A stretch of 64,000 nucleotides of DNA from positions 186,001 through 250,000 of the forward strand of contig DASVTU010000039.1 in NCBI GenBank assembly GCA_036387415.1. Reading direction: 5' to 3'. The position numbers and the translations under genes were made by a program. Positions 31,274 through 40,642 of the stretch are shown here, piece after piece. Source of the stretch: DASVTU01 sp036387415 (GTDB lineage Bacteria > Acidobacteriota > Blastocatellia > Pyrinomonadales > Pyrinomonadaceae). Positions within the stretch are counted from its first letter, which is position 1; each line of letters begins with the position of its first letter. The notes beneath the pieces are model-generated. The model ran no database searches and had not been told where the DNA came from. It worked only from the letters and a program-made list of their open reading frames with translations.

Positions 31274-32313
31274 AATCTGATAACTGTATCGGGGCCGCCT
31301 TCGACGTGAACGGTGTCGATGAAACGAATGTGGCGTGATTCGGTCGTCATGATGAGCGAATGCGTGCGTTTGCCCGCGCCGAAGAAACGGACGCCCTTGA
31401 GTAGCGCGCCGTCGGTGACGCCCGTCGCCGCGAAGATGACTTTTTTGCCAGGCGCGAGGTCGTTGGTGTCGTAAATCTTGTTGGGGTCGCTGATACCCAT
31501 GCCTTGGAGGCGATTGATAACTTCGTCGTGCTGCGGCACTTTGTCTTTATCCATGCCGAGTTTTTCGGGGTCGAAACAGAGACGCGCCTGAATCTCGCCG
31601 TTGAGACATTTGAGCGCGGCGGCGGTTAAGACGCCTTCGGGCGCGCCGCCGATACCGATGAGCGCATGAATGTTTGTGCCCGCGACGGCTGCCGAGATGC
31701 CCGCCGAGAGGTCGCCGTCGCTAATCAGACGAATGCGTGCGCCCGCATCGCGCACTTCCTGAATCAACTTTTTATGACGCGTGCGGTCGAGCACAATCAC
31801 CGTCAGGTCTTCAACATCGCGTCCGAGACGACGCGCGACGTTCTTCAAGTTGTCTTTGACGGGCGCATCAATGTCTATCGAGCCGCGCGCCGAAGGACCG
31901 ACGACGATTTTGTCCATGTAGATGTCGGGCGCATTCAGGAGTCCGCCGCGTTCGGCGGCGGCGAGCACGGCGATGGCGTTGTTCGCGCCGAGCGCGCAGA
32001 GGTTGGTTCCTTCGAGCGGGTCAACCGCAATATCGACTTCGGGGAAATCTTCGGCGTCTGCGCCTTCGTGAAAACCGATGCCGACTTCCTCGCCGATGTA
32101 GAGCATGGGCGCTTCGTCGCGTTCGCCTTCACCAATCACGATGCGCCCGCGCATCGGCACCGTGTCCATCACCTGACGCATCGACTCGACCGCTACGTGG
32201 TCGGAATACTTCCGGTCACCCTGTCCCATCGTGCGCGCAGAAGCAATCGCTGCCGCCTCGCACACGCGCAAAAAATCCAACGATATTTGGTCGGTATTCA
32301 ATTCTTGACCCAT
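31270..32313 (-). CDS. glpX: Class II fructose-1,6-bisphosphatase GlpX
   Basis: Protein of 347 residues. Conserved elements of class II FBPase/SBPase: [19 protein letters not shown] at the N-terminus, [16 protein letters not shown] (metal site), [59 protein letters not shown] and [15 protein letters not shown]. It hydrolyses fructose-1,6-bisphosphate to fructose-6-phosphate in gluconeogenesis, or sedoheptulose bisphosphate. Length is a little above the usual 320-340. It stands alone, with an array at its 3' end; no other gluconeogenic gene adjoins it. Confidence 0.95.
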   Translation of the reverse strand: MGQELNTDQISLDFLRVCEAAAIASARTMGQGDRKYSDHVAVESMRQVMDTVPMRGRIVIGEGERDEAPMLYIGEEVGIGFHEGADAEDFPEVDIAVDPLEGTNLCALGANNAIAVLAAAERGGLLNAPDIYMDKIVVGPSARGSIDIDAPVKDNLKNVARRLGRDVEDLTVIVLDRTRHKKLIQEVRDAGARIRLISDGDLSAGISAAVAGTNIHALIGIGGAPEGVLTAAALKCLNGEIQARLCFDPEKLGMDKDKVPQHDEVINRLQGMGISDPNKIYDTNDLAPGKKVIFAATGVTDGALLKGVRFFGAGKRTHSLIMTTESRHIRFIDTVHVEGGPDTVIRF

Positions 32314-32572
32314 TCTTTCACACTCCCGCTATTAAAAATTTTGCCTTTGAAAATTTGTCTTAAATCAACCGCAGGCAAAGAGAAAAAGCGGACGTATACT
32401 ATCAGAGCGAGAGCGAAAACTGTAACGCTCGAAACCCGCCGTCTGATGTCTCGCAAGCGAATAGACGACCAATGCTTCACCCGTCGGTCATTAAAAAGCT
32501 GAAACGAAGATGAGAACGAAGCGACTGACGCATGTTCCGAGCGGGCGAACTGCGCGTGTCGTATCCGGCGGA

Positions 32573-34495
32573 CTACTTCTTTAACAAATCTTTCAAATTC
32601 AGATTCCGAATCAGGCGGTGGAGATAGTTTGGGTGGACGCCGAGGAGTTTGGCGGCTTCTGTGTAGCTGCCGCCTGCGCTCTCGAAGGCTTTGAGGATAA
32701 TCTGTTTTTTGGCTTCACGGACGACTTCGTGATATTTCGTCAGCGTCGTCGCAGCGGCCTCGTCGCCATGTTCGGCTTCGAGCACCATTTCCGGCAAATC
32801 TTCGGGCAAAATCAACTCGGTCGAACCGAGCACGACCGCACGTTCGATGGCGTTTTCAAGTTCGCGCACGTTGCCCGGCCAATCATAAGTCGTCAGACAG
32901 GCGCGCGCTTCCGTCGAAACGCCGAAGACTTTGCGGTTGAATTCGTCGCCGTATTTCGTCACAAAATAGTTCGACAGAAGCGGGATGTCTTCGCGTCGCT
33001 CGCGCAGAGGCGGCATGGCGAAGGAAACGACGTTGAGACGATAGTACAGGTCTTGCCGGAAACCGCCGTCGGCGATGGCTTGTTCGAGGTTGCGGTTGGT
33101 AGCGGCAATCACGCGCACGTCAATCTTGATGGTGCGCGTGCCGCCGACGCGTTCAAACTGTCGCTCCTGCAACACGCGCAAAAGCTTCGCCTGCAAGACG
33201 GGCGACATCTCGCCTACCTCGTCGAGAAAAATCGTGCCGCCCTGCGCCACTTCGAGTTTGCCCTTTTTCTGTGAGAGTGCGCCCGTGAATGCGCCGCGTT
33301 CGTGGCCGAAGAGTTCGCTTTCAAGCAGCGTCTCGGTGAGCGCGGCGCAGTTGATGGCGACGAATGGCATACTTGCGCGCGGGCTGTTGACGTGTATGGC
33401 GTGTGCGGCAAGCTCTTTACCCGTGCCGCTCTCGCCGCGAATGAGGACGGTGGAATTCGTCGGCGCGACACGCGCAATGAACTGATAAACCTCGCGCATG
33501 CGTGCGCTCTGCCCGACCATGTTGTGTTTAATCTGGCTCCCGGCGCGCAGATGTTCGTTCTCGCCTGCGAGTCGCTCGATGTGGCGCGCGTTTTCGAGCG
33601 CGACGGCGGCGATGCCGGAGACGGCTGACAACAACTGTAAGTGGCTTTCGTCGAAACGCGTCTCGGCGTCGGTGGTTGTGAGGTAAATCACGCCGAGCAC
33701 GCGCCCGTAGAGCAACAACGGCACGCAGAGGAGCGAACTGATACGCGAACTAATCAGACTCTCGGCGGTGGAAAACTCCACGCGCTCGGAAACGTCGTTG
33801 CTCAAGATGGCGACGCCCTCTGCGAGCACCTGCCGGATAATCGTGCGACTCACTTCGACGGGATGTTCCGAGCCTCGCTTTCTATCCAGACCAAACGCGG
33901 GCACAACGTCCTCACTCTCATCCGTCAGCAAGATTGCGCCGCGCTGTGCCGGAACCACTTCAAAAATAAATTCCAGCAGTTGACGCTCAAGCAACTCCGG
34001 TTCGCGAATCGAGTTAATCGTCGAACTGATTTTGAGCAGCACGGTTAAATCGCGCGCCATCACCGCTAGAGGCGGAAGCGACGACAAGACCTTCTCCGTC
34101 CGTAGATAAATCGCGTCTTCGACTCTGAGGCGCAACGTCAGCCCCGCGACCAAATCGCGTTCATTCAATTGCACGGAGGTTTGCGGCAGCGGCGGCGGCT
34201 CATTATCGTGTAGGAGAAAAATGAAATGTGAGATGCCGACCGTGAGGTGGTCGCCGTGCTCAAGGAATTTCTCTTTGACGGGCACGCCGTTGACAAACGT
34301 GCCGTTGGAGCTATCGAGGTCGCAAATCCAGAAACGCCGCGACTCTTGTCGAATCAAGCAATGACGCCGCGAGAGCAGTCGGTCGCCGATGGAGAGATGG
34401 TTGGACACGTCGCGCCCGATGGAAATCTCAGCCGCGTCGAGCGTCTGAACCGTATCCTTCAGAGGCCCGGCGATAGCGGCCAGTCTTGGGTTCAT
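32573..34495 (-). CDS. FHA-GAF-sigma54 activator with Fis-type HTH
   Basis: Protein of 640 residues. FHA domain (about 20-110: [40 protein letters not shown]), GAF domain (about 150-305), sigma54 AAA+ domain (about 335-570: [16 protein letters not shown]alker A, GAFTGA loop in [24 protein letters not shown]alker B), and a C-terminal Fis-type helix-turn-helix ([20 protein letters not shown]). It is an enhancer-binding protein whose activity is probably set by phosphopeptide recognition (FHA) and a small-molecule GAF signal. A sigma54-like promoter lies about 580 bp beyond its start, in front of the PilZ-like gene. ATG 34495 begins directly at the FHA domain. Confidence 0.93.
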   Translation of the reverse strand: MNPRLAAIAGPLKDTVQTLDAAEISIGRDVSNHLSIGDRLLSRRHCLIRQESRRFWICDLDSSNGTFVNGVPVKEKFLEHGDHLTVGISHFIFLLHDNEPPPLPQTSVQLNERDLVAGLTLRLRVEDAIYLRTEKVLSSLPPLAVMARDLTVLLKISSTINSIREPELLERQLLEFIFEVVPAQRGAILLTDESEDVVPAFGLDRKRGSEHPVEVSRTIIRQVLAEGVAILSNDVSERVEFSTAESLISSRISSLLCVPLLLYGRVLGVIYLTTTDAETRFDESHLQLLSAVSGIAAVALENARHIERLAGENEHLRAGSQIKHNMVGQSARMREVYQFIARVAPTNSTVLIRGESGTGKELAAHAIHVNSPRASMPFVAINCAALTETLLESELFGHERGAFTGALSQKKGKLEVAQGGTIFLDEVGEMSPVLQAKLLRVLQERQFERVGGTRTIKIDVRVIAATNRNLEQAIADGGFRQDLYYRLNVVSFAMPPLRERREDIPLLSNYFVTKYGDEFNRKVFGVSTEARACLTTYDWPGNVRELENAIERAVVLGSTELILPEDLPEMVLEAEHGDEAAATTLTKYHEVVREAKKQIILKAFESAGGSYTEAAKLLGVHPNYLHRLIRNLNLKDLLKK

Positions 34496-34599
34496 CTTTT
34501 GACCCCGCTCGTTGTTTCTTTAGATTCGGAGTGCTTGCGCCGTTGTCTCCGGCAAATATCGCGCCGCACGTCGTTTCGCAATCGAGCGTGAATGGGCGC

Positions 34600-34903
34600 T
34601 CGAACTCGAAATAAACCGCGACCCGCGCCGCTATCCGAAAAGATAGACGGCTTATCTTAAAGGATAGAAATCTCGCGGGCGCAAACGACGTTGGAGCGTG
34701 CGCGCCGGAATCGCCGTCGCAATTCTACCCAAATCCTTACAGTCATTTACAGCAAAATCCGTCGCCGACGCACGTCGCCCCGCACGCGTGGCACGCGTGT
34801 TGTTATAGACCTACTGTGTAACTTAGAGGTCGAAGAAAGCGCCCCGCCCCTGAGAACCGGACAGCAACCGTACTCCCCTTCCCACGGTTGCTGTCCGGTT
34901 TTT
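34600..34903 (+). ncRNA. Candidate small RNA ending in a strong terminator
   Basis: The 690-bp region 34496-35184 holds no credible protein gene. A rho-independent terminator (34855-34903) closes a plus-strand transcript: 17-bp perfect stem aaccggacagcaaccgt (34855-34871) with its complement 34884-34900, then a run of five T (34899-34903). No plus-strand gene lies upstream for 2 kb because the neighbour is on the minus strand. A stable RNA starting between about 34600 and 34800 is the simplest reading. The 5' end is a guess; no promoter was pinned down. Confidence 0.4.
34855..34903 (+). terminator. Strong rho-independent terminator, 17-bp perfect stem
   Basis: Loop 34872-34883; stem as described, ending in TTTTT on the plus strand only. 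On the minus strand no T run follows. Confidence 0.85.
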
Positions 34904-35070
34904 CGCCACAACTAAAGCAACATCTTTGTTGCTCCTCGCTGCCAGTCTGACCGATTCCTCTCAAAATGTTTTCATATTGGCAGAACCGACGTGGCGTGGC
35001 GATTTGAAGTTGCGGCTACGGGGCGTCGAAATTCCAGTAAAAGGAGCGATTGGGCGTCGCTTTTGGCGGT

Positions 35071-35085
35071 TGGCACAGGTGTTGA
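35071..35085 (+). promoter_or_regulatory. Sigma54-like promoter upstream of the PilZ-like gene
   Basis: TGGCAC (35071-35076), five bases, then TTGA (35082-35085), compared with the consensus TGGCAC-N5-TTGC. The -24 element is perfect; the -12 dinucleotide is GA instead of GC. It would start transcription near 35097, about 88 bp before the ATG at 35185. A sigma54 activator gene is divergent on the other side of the gap. Confidence 0.4.
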
Positions 35086-35184
35086 TTAAGTTCGTGTAGA
35101 AGTCGGGCGCAGTTCGCGCTCCTCAGACGTTACAGCGCGAGCGAACCGAACGCCAAATTTTGAAAGTTGACAGAGCAAGGGACG

Positions 35185-35724
35185 ATGAAGAACACAATGA
35201 CCTCAAACCGCTTCACACAGGATGTTGAATCAAAGCTTTTTTATGAACAACTCCCGTTCATCATTTCTCTCCCCGCCACCGTCAGAATCGGAGCGATGCA
35301 AGCTCCCACCAAACTCGCAGGCCACACACGCTGCATCAGCGCCACCGAATTACAACTCATCGGGCCGTTCACACTCTTTAGCAACCGCTTCTCGTTCGGC
35401 AAAAATCAACCCTTTCAAATGCTGCTCGGCCTGCCCACGGGCGCAATCAGGCTGCACGCCGAAGCCGTCAGCTTTACGCAACTCGATGAGAACGAAGCCA
35501 ACATGGGTTATCTCATCACCGCGCAACAGGACACGCCCAGAAGCGCACCCGACATGAATTGCGTCATCAAAGCGCGCATCACAGACATCAACGACAACGA
35601 CTATCAGCAACTCGTCAAATACCTCCGCACGCTCAACCGTAAAGAGTTGGAGCAGACAGTCCTCGTCATGGAAAGCGACGGCTCCTGGCGCGAACAAACG
35701 CTGACTGTCACCGTGTTGGCTTAA
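35185..35724 (+). CDS. PilZ-like protein, tentative
   Basis: About 179 residues from ATG 35185, with GGGACG just upstream; TTG 35167 gives six more residues. It has a beta-barrel-like pattern: strands PFIISLPATVRI, GHTRCISATELQLIGPFTL and FQMLLGLPTGAIRLHAEAVS, then YLITAQQ. A C-terminal helical portion DNDYQQLVKYLRTLNRKELE follows. The order and spacing resemble PilZ-type c-di-GMP receptor domains, but no clear RxxxR motif followed by DxSxxG is seen, so c-di-GMP binding is not shown. It is cytoplasmic, with no signal peptide. It may belong to a sigma54 regulon (see promoter). Confidence 0.5.
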   Translation: MKNTMTSNRFTQDVESKLFYEQLPFIISLPATVRIGAMQAPTKLAGHTRCISATELQLIGPFTLFSNRFSFGKNQPFQMLLGLPTGAIRLHAEAVSFTQLDENEANMGYLITAQQDTPRSAPDMNCVIKARITDINDNDYQQLVKYLRTLNRKELEQTVLVMESDGSWREQTLTVTVLA

Positions 35725-35775
35725 CGAATCAAGCCCGACAGTTTCGGAGAGATAAGCTGACAAATTCGCAGAGAT

Positions 35776-35819
35776 AAAAAGCGACGGGGAGTAATTGAGA
35801 TTACTCCCCGTCGCTTTTT
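35776..35819. terminator. Bidirectional terminator, 19-bp stem
   Basis: aaaaagcgacggggagtaa (35776-35794) pairs with its complement (35801-35819) around a six-base loop, between the convergent PilZ-like and acyl-CoA dehydrogenase genes; flanked by A and T runs. Confidence 0.92.
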
Positions 35820-35845
35820 ATTGTTTATAGAGAAACGTCGATGCG

Positions 35846-37078
35846 TTAATTAGCCGCGACCGTCTCGCGCGATTCGGCGGGGCGGTAGGGTGGCAGAGTC
35901 TTGCGCGCGTGCTTCTCGCGTTTCAGGCCGAGTGCCCAATCGGCCTGCATGAGCGTGTGGATGTCGCGCGTGCCTTCGTAGATGACCGCCGCTTTGCAGT
36001 TGCGTAGGTAACGCTCGACGGGGTAGTCGTTGGAATAACCGTTGGCACCGTGGACTTCAATCGCCATCGACGCGGCTTTCTCGCTTCTCACGGTCGCCTG
36101 CCACTTGGCGAGAGACGTTTCGCGCGCGTTCATCTTGCCCTCGTTTTTGAGGTAGCCGGCGCGCAGCCACAGAAGATGGCTCATCTGGTAGTCGGCCTCC
36201 ATCTCGGCGATTTTTTGTTTGACGAGTTGGTGGTTGGCAATCTTGGTGCCGAACGTCTCGCGTTCCATCGCGTAAGCGATAGACGCATCGCGCGAGGCGC
36301 GTATGATTCCGGTCGCTCCCGCCGCGACGGTGTAGCGTCCCTGCTCCAACGCAAACATCGCAATCTTGAATCCCTCGCCCTCTTCGCCGAGCATGTTCTC
36401 GGCGGGGACGCGCACGTCTTGCAGAGAGAAATAGCCTGTGTTGCCCGCGCGGATGCCCATCTTGCCGTGAATCGTGCCGGACGTGAAACCCTTCATCGCG
36501 CGCTCGACGATGAAACACGACATGCCGGAATGGTCTCGACGCCGACGCTTCTCCTCATCCGTCCAACAGAAAAAGAGAAAGTTGTCGGCCACGTCGCCGA
36601 GGGAAATCCACATTTTCTCGCCGTTCAAGACCCACTCGTCGCCCTCGCGTCGCGCCGTGGAACGCGAACCAACCACGTCAGAGCCTGCGCCCGGTTCGGT
36701 CAATCCGTAGGTGGCAATCTTTTCGCCCTTCGCCTGCGGGACGAGATACTTGCGCTTCTGTTCCTCCGTGCCCCAGGCGTAGAGCGTCAAGGAATTGAGT
36801 CCCGTGTGGACGGACATCACAACGCGCATGAAAGTATCGATGGCTTCAAGTTCTTCGCAGACGAGACCGAGCGCGATGTAGTCGAAACCCGCGCCGCCAT
36901 ATTCTTCTGGAATACAGACGCCGAGCAGATTCAACTCGCCCATCTTATCCAGAATGGAACGGTCGAACTCCTGCTTCTCATCAAGCTCCTTGATGCGCGG
37001 CGCAACCTCCTTCTGTGCGAAATCGCGCACGGTCTGTCGTATCGCCTGATGGTCTTCGGTCAATTCAAAATCAATCAT
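35846..37078 (-). CDS. Acyl-CoA dehydrogenase
   Basis: About 410 residues from ATG 37078, preceded by AAGGAAG; the frame extends upstream to 37132 without family sequence. Typical family features: helical N-domain FELTEDHQAIRQTVRDFAQ, FAD/substrate region YGLTEPGAGSDVVGSRSTA with NGEKMWISLGDVAD, the segment TSGTIHGKMGIRAGNTG and the C-terminal AVIYEGTRDIHTLM, whose Glu is the catalytic base in short/medium-chain enzymes. It oxidises acyl-CoA esters at the alpha-beta bond and passes electrons to ETF. Chain-length specificity cannot be read. No fatty-acid oxidation genes adjoin it. Confidence 0.9.
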   Translation of the reverse strand: MIDFELTEDHQAIRQTVRDFAQKEVAPRIKELDEKQEFDRSILDKMGELNLLGVCIPEEYGGAGFDYIALGLVCEELEAIDTFMRVVMSVHTGLNSLTLYAWGTEEQKRKYLVPQAKGEKIATYGLTEPGAGSDVVGSRSTARREGDEWVLNGEKMWISLGDVADNFLFFCWTDEEKRRRRDHSGMSCFIVERAMKGFTSGTIHGKMGIRAGNTGYFSLQDVRVPAENMLGEEGEGFKIAMFALEQGRYTVAAGATGIIRASRDASIAYAMERETFGTKIANHQLVKQKIAEMEADYQMSHLLWLRAGYLKNEGKMNARETSLAKWQATVRSEKAASMAIEVHGANGYSNDYPVERYLRNCKAAVIYEGTRDIHTLMQADWALGLKREKHARKTLPPYRPAESRETVAAN

Positions 37079-37261
37079 TCTCGCTTCTTCCTTATCGTGG
37101 AAATCTAGGACGCGTGCGACAGAGAATCGCACACAGATATTTGCATGTCAGCACGAATTGATGATGCTGCACACTATCTTACATCACCGTCCGGCCAGAG
37201 ACCAAAGACGACCACCATCGCCCAATCACCGCTCCGACAAACGCCTGCCGCCGCACTAGCC

Positions 37262-38323
37262 TCACGAATTTTCGGGGAAGATTTTACTCAAAAAGTTGGC
37301 GAGCCTGATGCCGCCCTTGAGCAGTTGCGACTCGACGATTTTGGTGTTTTTCGTGCGATATGCTTCGTTCAGCAGAAAGAAACGATGTTCGACGTTGTCA
37401 GCCGGACTGATTTTCGGCTTTGGCCCGACGAGGTTGTAGGCATTCTTTTCGGCGAGGTCGTGGGCTTCTTCCGCCCATTCGATGATGTCGCCCCTCTCGA
37501 AGTCCGCAAATATCTGTGTGGAATTTTGCGGCGACTCGAAGAGTAGTTTGGCGTATTTTTTGAAGTCGGATTTGTTACTGGCTCGCATCTGGTCACGAAT
37601 CATGTACTTGTCCCATGCGGCGTGCAGCTTCCGGTTGGAGAGTTCGTCCTCCTGATTTTCGTTCTTGAAAGTTTCGGTGCAGGCGTCCGTGTTTTCAAAG
37701 CAACTGTTTTCATCGCCGTTGAAGAGGGCTTCATCCAGATAAAAGAGAAGCCGCAGGTTGCCTCCCATATCGCCTTTGCCTTCAAATTGCTTCTCGGAAG
37801 TGTGCAGTGGTTGATGGAGGTCGCCCATGAAATGAACGATGAAGCTGAGCGCTTCGAGTCGCGCCTTCTTGTCAACAGAACTGGCGAGGACGTTGCGGTA
37901 GTGCTCCAACGCTCCGACGATACAGACGCCTTCCGGCACCTGCGGCACCTTGTTCGACGCACGACACATCGTTGCCTTGACGTACTTGTCCTTGTCAACA
38001 GCATCGTTGACCGGGATGCTGACGAAATGCAGATTGGCGGCGAAACCATACTCCTTGACGCTGCGTACGTCGTCAGGCCACGTCGCGGCGGCTTCAATCT
38101 TTCGCGGTCGCTTCGCCATCTGCACGCCGAGATTCGCGTTGAGAATTGTTTCGATATTCTTGATGGCTTTATTGGCTTTGAGTTGCCGGAGCCGGAGCAT
38201 GGCGATTTGCGCGACGATTTGATGTCCGTCCCTACTCCACGCCGCGACGCGCACGGGCAAGAGACCCATAAGAGCTACCGCAACGCCCACGGACAAGAGC
38301 TTCTTAATGCAATTTCTCAACAT
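37262..38323 (-). CDS. S1/P1 nuclease, secreted
   Basis: About 353 residues. A signal peptide (KKLLSVGVAVALMGLLPVRV) is followed at the predicted mature N-terminus by WSRDGHQIVAQIA, where the N-terminal Trp is a zinc ligand in this family. More zinc-binding elements: ATWPDDVR, SFIVHFMGDLHQPLHT and a later GDMGGN. Four-Cys content is modest. It cleaves single-stranded nucleic acids and 3'-nucleotides extracellularly, likely for phosphate or nucleoside scavenging. The start at 38323 is supported by a perfect GGAGGAG; the longer frame to 38413 lacks signal features. It lies downstream of no obvious operon partner. Confidence 0.9.
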   Translation of the reverse strand: MLRNCIKKLLSVGVAVALMGLLPVRVAAWSRDGHQIVAQIAMLRLRQLKANKAIKNIETILNANLGVQMAKRPRKIEAAATWPDDVRSVKEYGFAANLHFVSIPVNDAVDKDKYVKATMCRASNKVPQVPEGVCIVGALEHYRNVLASSVDKKARLEALSFIVHFMGDLHQPLHTSEKQFEGKGDMGGNLRLLFYLDEALFNGDENSCFENTDACTETFKNENQEDELSNRKLHAAWDKYMIRDQMRASNKSDFKKYAKLLFESPQNSTQIFADFERGDIIEWAEEAHDLAEKNAYNLVGPKPKISPADNVEHRFFLLNEAYRTKNTKIVESQLLKGGIRLANFLSKIFPENS

Positions 38324-38578
38324 AGTTTTCTCCTCCGCCGATGTCTCGCGCTTGAGGTTGCAGCGAGCGACGCGTGTGTGGTGATGGTCGTCAAGAGGCT
38401 TCGCTTCCCTCACGAAAGCGAAACCGCAGTCGTAGAATTTTTGTCTGCCTTGAAAAAACTGCTGCGCGAGGAATGTATTGAGATGAACTGTGAAATGCGT
38501 TTACGGCAACACACCTATGAAGGATAAGCAGACTAAATCAGGAAGCGAAAAACTGTCAAGATAACTCTCCGACCGCCG

Positions 38579-39982
38579 CTAAGATGGACGCGCATCCTTG
38601 AGCATCTCGCGCGCCACCTCTTGCGCTTCTTCGAGCGTACGCACGCGCCCATCGAGTTGCATTTCGTAGACGGCATCCCCGATGCGGCCAACGAGCGGGC
38701 CGGGCTTGAGTCCGAGAGCGAGCAGGTGGCGTCCGAGAAGGAGGCGCGCGGGCGGACGTTGTTCGACCATCAATTCTCGCGCACGGGCGATGAACCACTC
38801 CTGCGGCACGGCGTCGAACCAACGTTCGCGCGGAACCCATTCGGCATTTCGTCCGAGCGTATCGGCACGCGCCACGCGATACAAAAGCTCTAGCTCGCAA
38901 CGTCGTGCGAGACGACGAAACGCGCCGTCGCCAATCTCTTCGCGTTTCAAATAGAACTCGCCGGGCTTGAGATGCGCGCGCACAAGTTCGACCGTCTGCG
39001 CGCGCACGTCGTAACCTTCGAGCGTGAAAATCTTGAGGCGGTCGAGAAAGGCAAACGTCGGCGCAACGCCCGCTTCGTCGTGACCGCGCGAACGCCAGCG
39101 TCCCTCAAGAAATTCGGTCGTCGCAGGCTTGCCGAAATCGTGACAGAGCGCGGCGAGCATGACGGTTATTTGTCGCGGGTAGTCGAGGTCGTCAACGAGT
39201 TCTCGCGCGCGGTCGAGCGTGAGCCACGTATGAACATCCACGTCGCCTTCGGGATGCCAGTCAGCCTCCTGCGGCACACCTTTGAGGACTTCGATTTCGG
39301 GAAACAGTTGAGCGTTTGCGCCGAGACGGTCGAGCCAATGGAAACCGACGGACGGGCGGCGCGCACGGAGCAGAATTTTTTCCAATTCGCCCCAGATGCG
39401 TTCTGGCGGGAGGTCTGAGAGGTCAATCGCGCGGCAGAGTTCGACCGTGCGAGCTTCGATGTCGAACTCGAAACGTGCCGCAAACTGCGCCGCACGCAAG
39501 ACTCGCAGAGAATCTTCGGCGAATGTTTCGCATGCGACGGCACGCAGGATGCCGTCTTGCAAATCGGCGCGACCGTCGAAGGGGTCGATGATTTCATCTG
39601 TGAGCGGGTCTTGAAGAATCGCGTTGATGGTGAAATCGCGTCGTCGCGCGGCGTCAGCAAACTCCATCGAAGGGTCGCCTTCGATGACGAAGCCACGATG
39701 GCCGCGCCCTGTCTTGCGTTCGCGTCGCGGGAGCGACACGTCGAGGTCTTGGCCGAGTTTGTAGACCGTGAACGCTTCGCCGACCACGTTGACCTGACCG
39801 AAGCTATCAAGCAACCGACGCAGACGCTCAGGCGCGAGGCCATAGACCTCCACGTCCCAATCCTTCACCGGCCAGCCCATTAACCCGTCGCGCACGCAAC
39901 CGCCGACGAGCAACGACCGCCCGCCCGCGTCGCGGACGGCCTGCGCCAGTTTCAGAATCTTTTCAGGCACATCAGATGGCAT
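38579..39982 (-). CDS. cca: CCA-adding tRNA nucleotidyltransferase-type enzyme with HD domain
   Basis: Protein of 467 residues. N-terminal PolyA-polymerase-type head: LLVGGCVRDGLMGWPVKDWD (class II nucleotidyltransferase, GG and DxD motif in DWDVEVYG), RRDFTINAILQDPLTDEIID, and a helical RNA-binding part (SLRVLRAAQFAARFEFDI). An HD domain follows with ALCHDFGKPATT, and further residues (HLKPGEFYLKREEIGDGAFR). The C-terminus is helical. HD-containing members act on tRNA 3' ends, with phosphatase and phosphodiesterase side activities; assignment as CCA enzyme rather than poly(A) polymerase is the more likely but not certain. Confidence 0.75.
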   Translation of the reverse strand: MPSDVPEKILKLAQAVRDAGGRSLLVGGCVRDGLMGWPVKDWDVEVYGLAPERLRRLLDSFGQVNVVGEAFTVYKLGQDLDVSLPRRERKTGRGHRGFVIEGDPSMEFADAARRRDFTINAILQDPLTDEIIDPFDGRADLQDGILRAVACETFAEDSLRVLRAAQFAARFEFDIEARTVELCRAIDLSDLPPERIWGELEKILLRARRPSVGFHWLDRLGANAQLFPEIEVLKGVPQEADWHPEGDVDVHTWLTLDRARELVDDLDYPRQITVMLAALCHDFGKPATTEFLEGRWRSRGHDEAGVAPTFAFLDRLKIFTLEGYDVRAQTVELVRAHLKPGEFYLKREEIGDGAFRRLARRCELELLYRVARADTLGRNAEWVPRERWFDAVPQEWFIARARELMVEQRPPARLLLGRHLLALGLKPGPLVGRIGDAVYEMQLDGRVRTLEEAQEVAREMLKDARPS

Positions 39983-40054
39983 CGAAACTTCAACGGCGGA
40001 AGGCGCAAGCGGAGAGTTTAATCTCGTAGGCGACGAGGCGAGGCATCTCGGTCT

Positions 40055-40558
40055 TCAACTATGGCGGCGTTCGTCTTCATCTTCCTCAGTCGCCGCAGCA
40101 TTAACATCATCTTCATCTTCATCGCCCGTCATCAAAGCACCGTCTCCATCGTCTGCGTCTTCATCTTCGTCCAGATAGTCGTCGTCTTCGAGATAGTCTT
40201 CATCGTCTTCGGGGTCGCCGATGAAGACTTGCACACCGCGCGTCGAAGGAAGACAACTAAGAACCTGCGCGCGTTCGATGCGCGTCCGCTCCGGTGAGGA
40301 ATGCCAGAGTTTGACCCAAAAACTCCGCGTCGCGCCGTGGACGACGAACGTCGAGCCGTCCAACATCACGGGCACGGGTTCGACCATTGTGCCCGCGCGA
40401 AGTTCTTCGAGCAATTCATGTATGAACGGCTTGAACGTGTCGAACTGCACCAGTACTTTACTCTCTTCGACCTCGGCTGGCGGCAACTCGACGGGGCCGT
40501 CGTCTTCCAACAGAAGACGCGTCTCAGTGCTCTCGTTTCTCTTTTTCGTAATTGCCAT
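40055..40558 (-). CDS. Hypothetical protein with acidic C-terminal tail
   Basis: Protein of 167 residues. The first 110 residues fold as a small alpha/beta part (VLVQFDTFKPFIHELLEELR, VEPVPVMLDGSTFVVHGATR, SFWVKLWHSSPERTRIERAQ). The last 55 residues are almost solely Asp/Glu with a few Tyr/Leu (for example DPEDDEDYLEDDDYLDEDED), an acidic tail of unknown use, possibly ion or protein binding. I recognise no family. It follows glyQS in the same direction, about 60 bp downstream, so may be co-transcribed. The N-terminus KKRNESTETRLLLEDDG is charged; there is no signal peptide. Confidence 0.6.
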   Translation of the reverse strand: MAITKKRNESTETRLLLEDDGPVELPPAEVEESKVLVQFDTFKPFIHELLEELRAGTMVEPVPVMLDGSTFVVHGATRSFWVKLWHSSPERTRIERAQVLSCLPSTRGVQVFIGDPEDDEDYLEDDDYLDEDEDADDGDGALMTGDEDEDDVNAAATEEDEDERRHS

Positions 40559-40564
40559 AGTAAA

Positions 40565-40642
40565 TATTCGCTCATTGAAGCATTGATTCTTTTACTCATT
40601 GAAGAAATGAATCGATGAGTCAATGTTTCAATCTCTGTTCCA
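40565..40642. repeat. Heptad-like hairpin array crossing the glyQS stop
   Basis: attgaagcattgattc (40574-40589) pairs imperfectly with gagtcaatgtttcaat (40617-40632). Words are near cattgaa/gcattga. The last residues KH and the stop codon of glyQS lie inside it. Confidence 0.8.

Noticed and set aside
34691..34915. 74-codon frame over the candidate small RNA
   Set aside because: Runs through the terminator stem and is Arg/Pro-rich noise.
36050..37108. 352-codon frame antisense to the acyl-CoA dehydrogenase
   Set aside because: No domains; the dehydrogenase motifs are clear on the minus strand.
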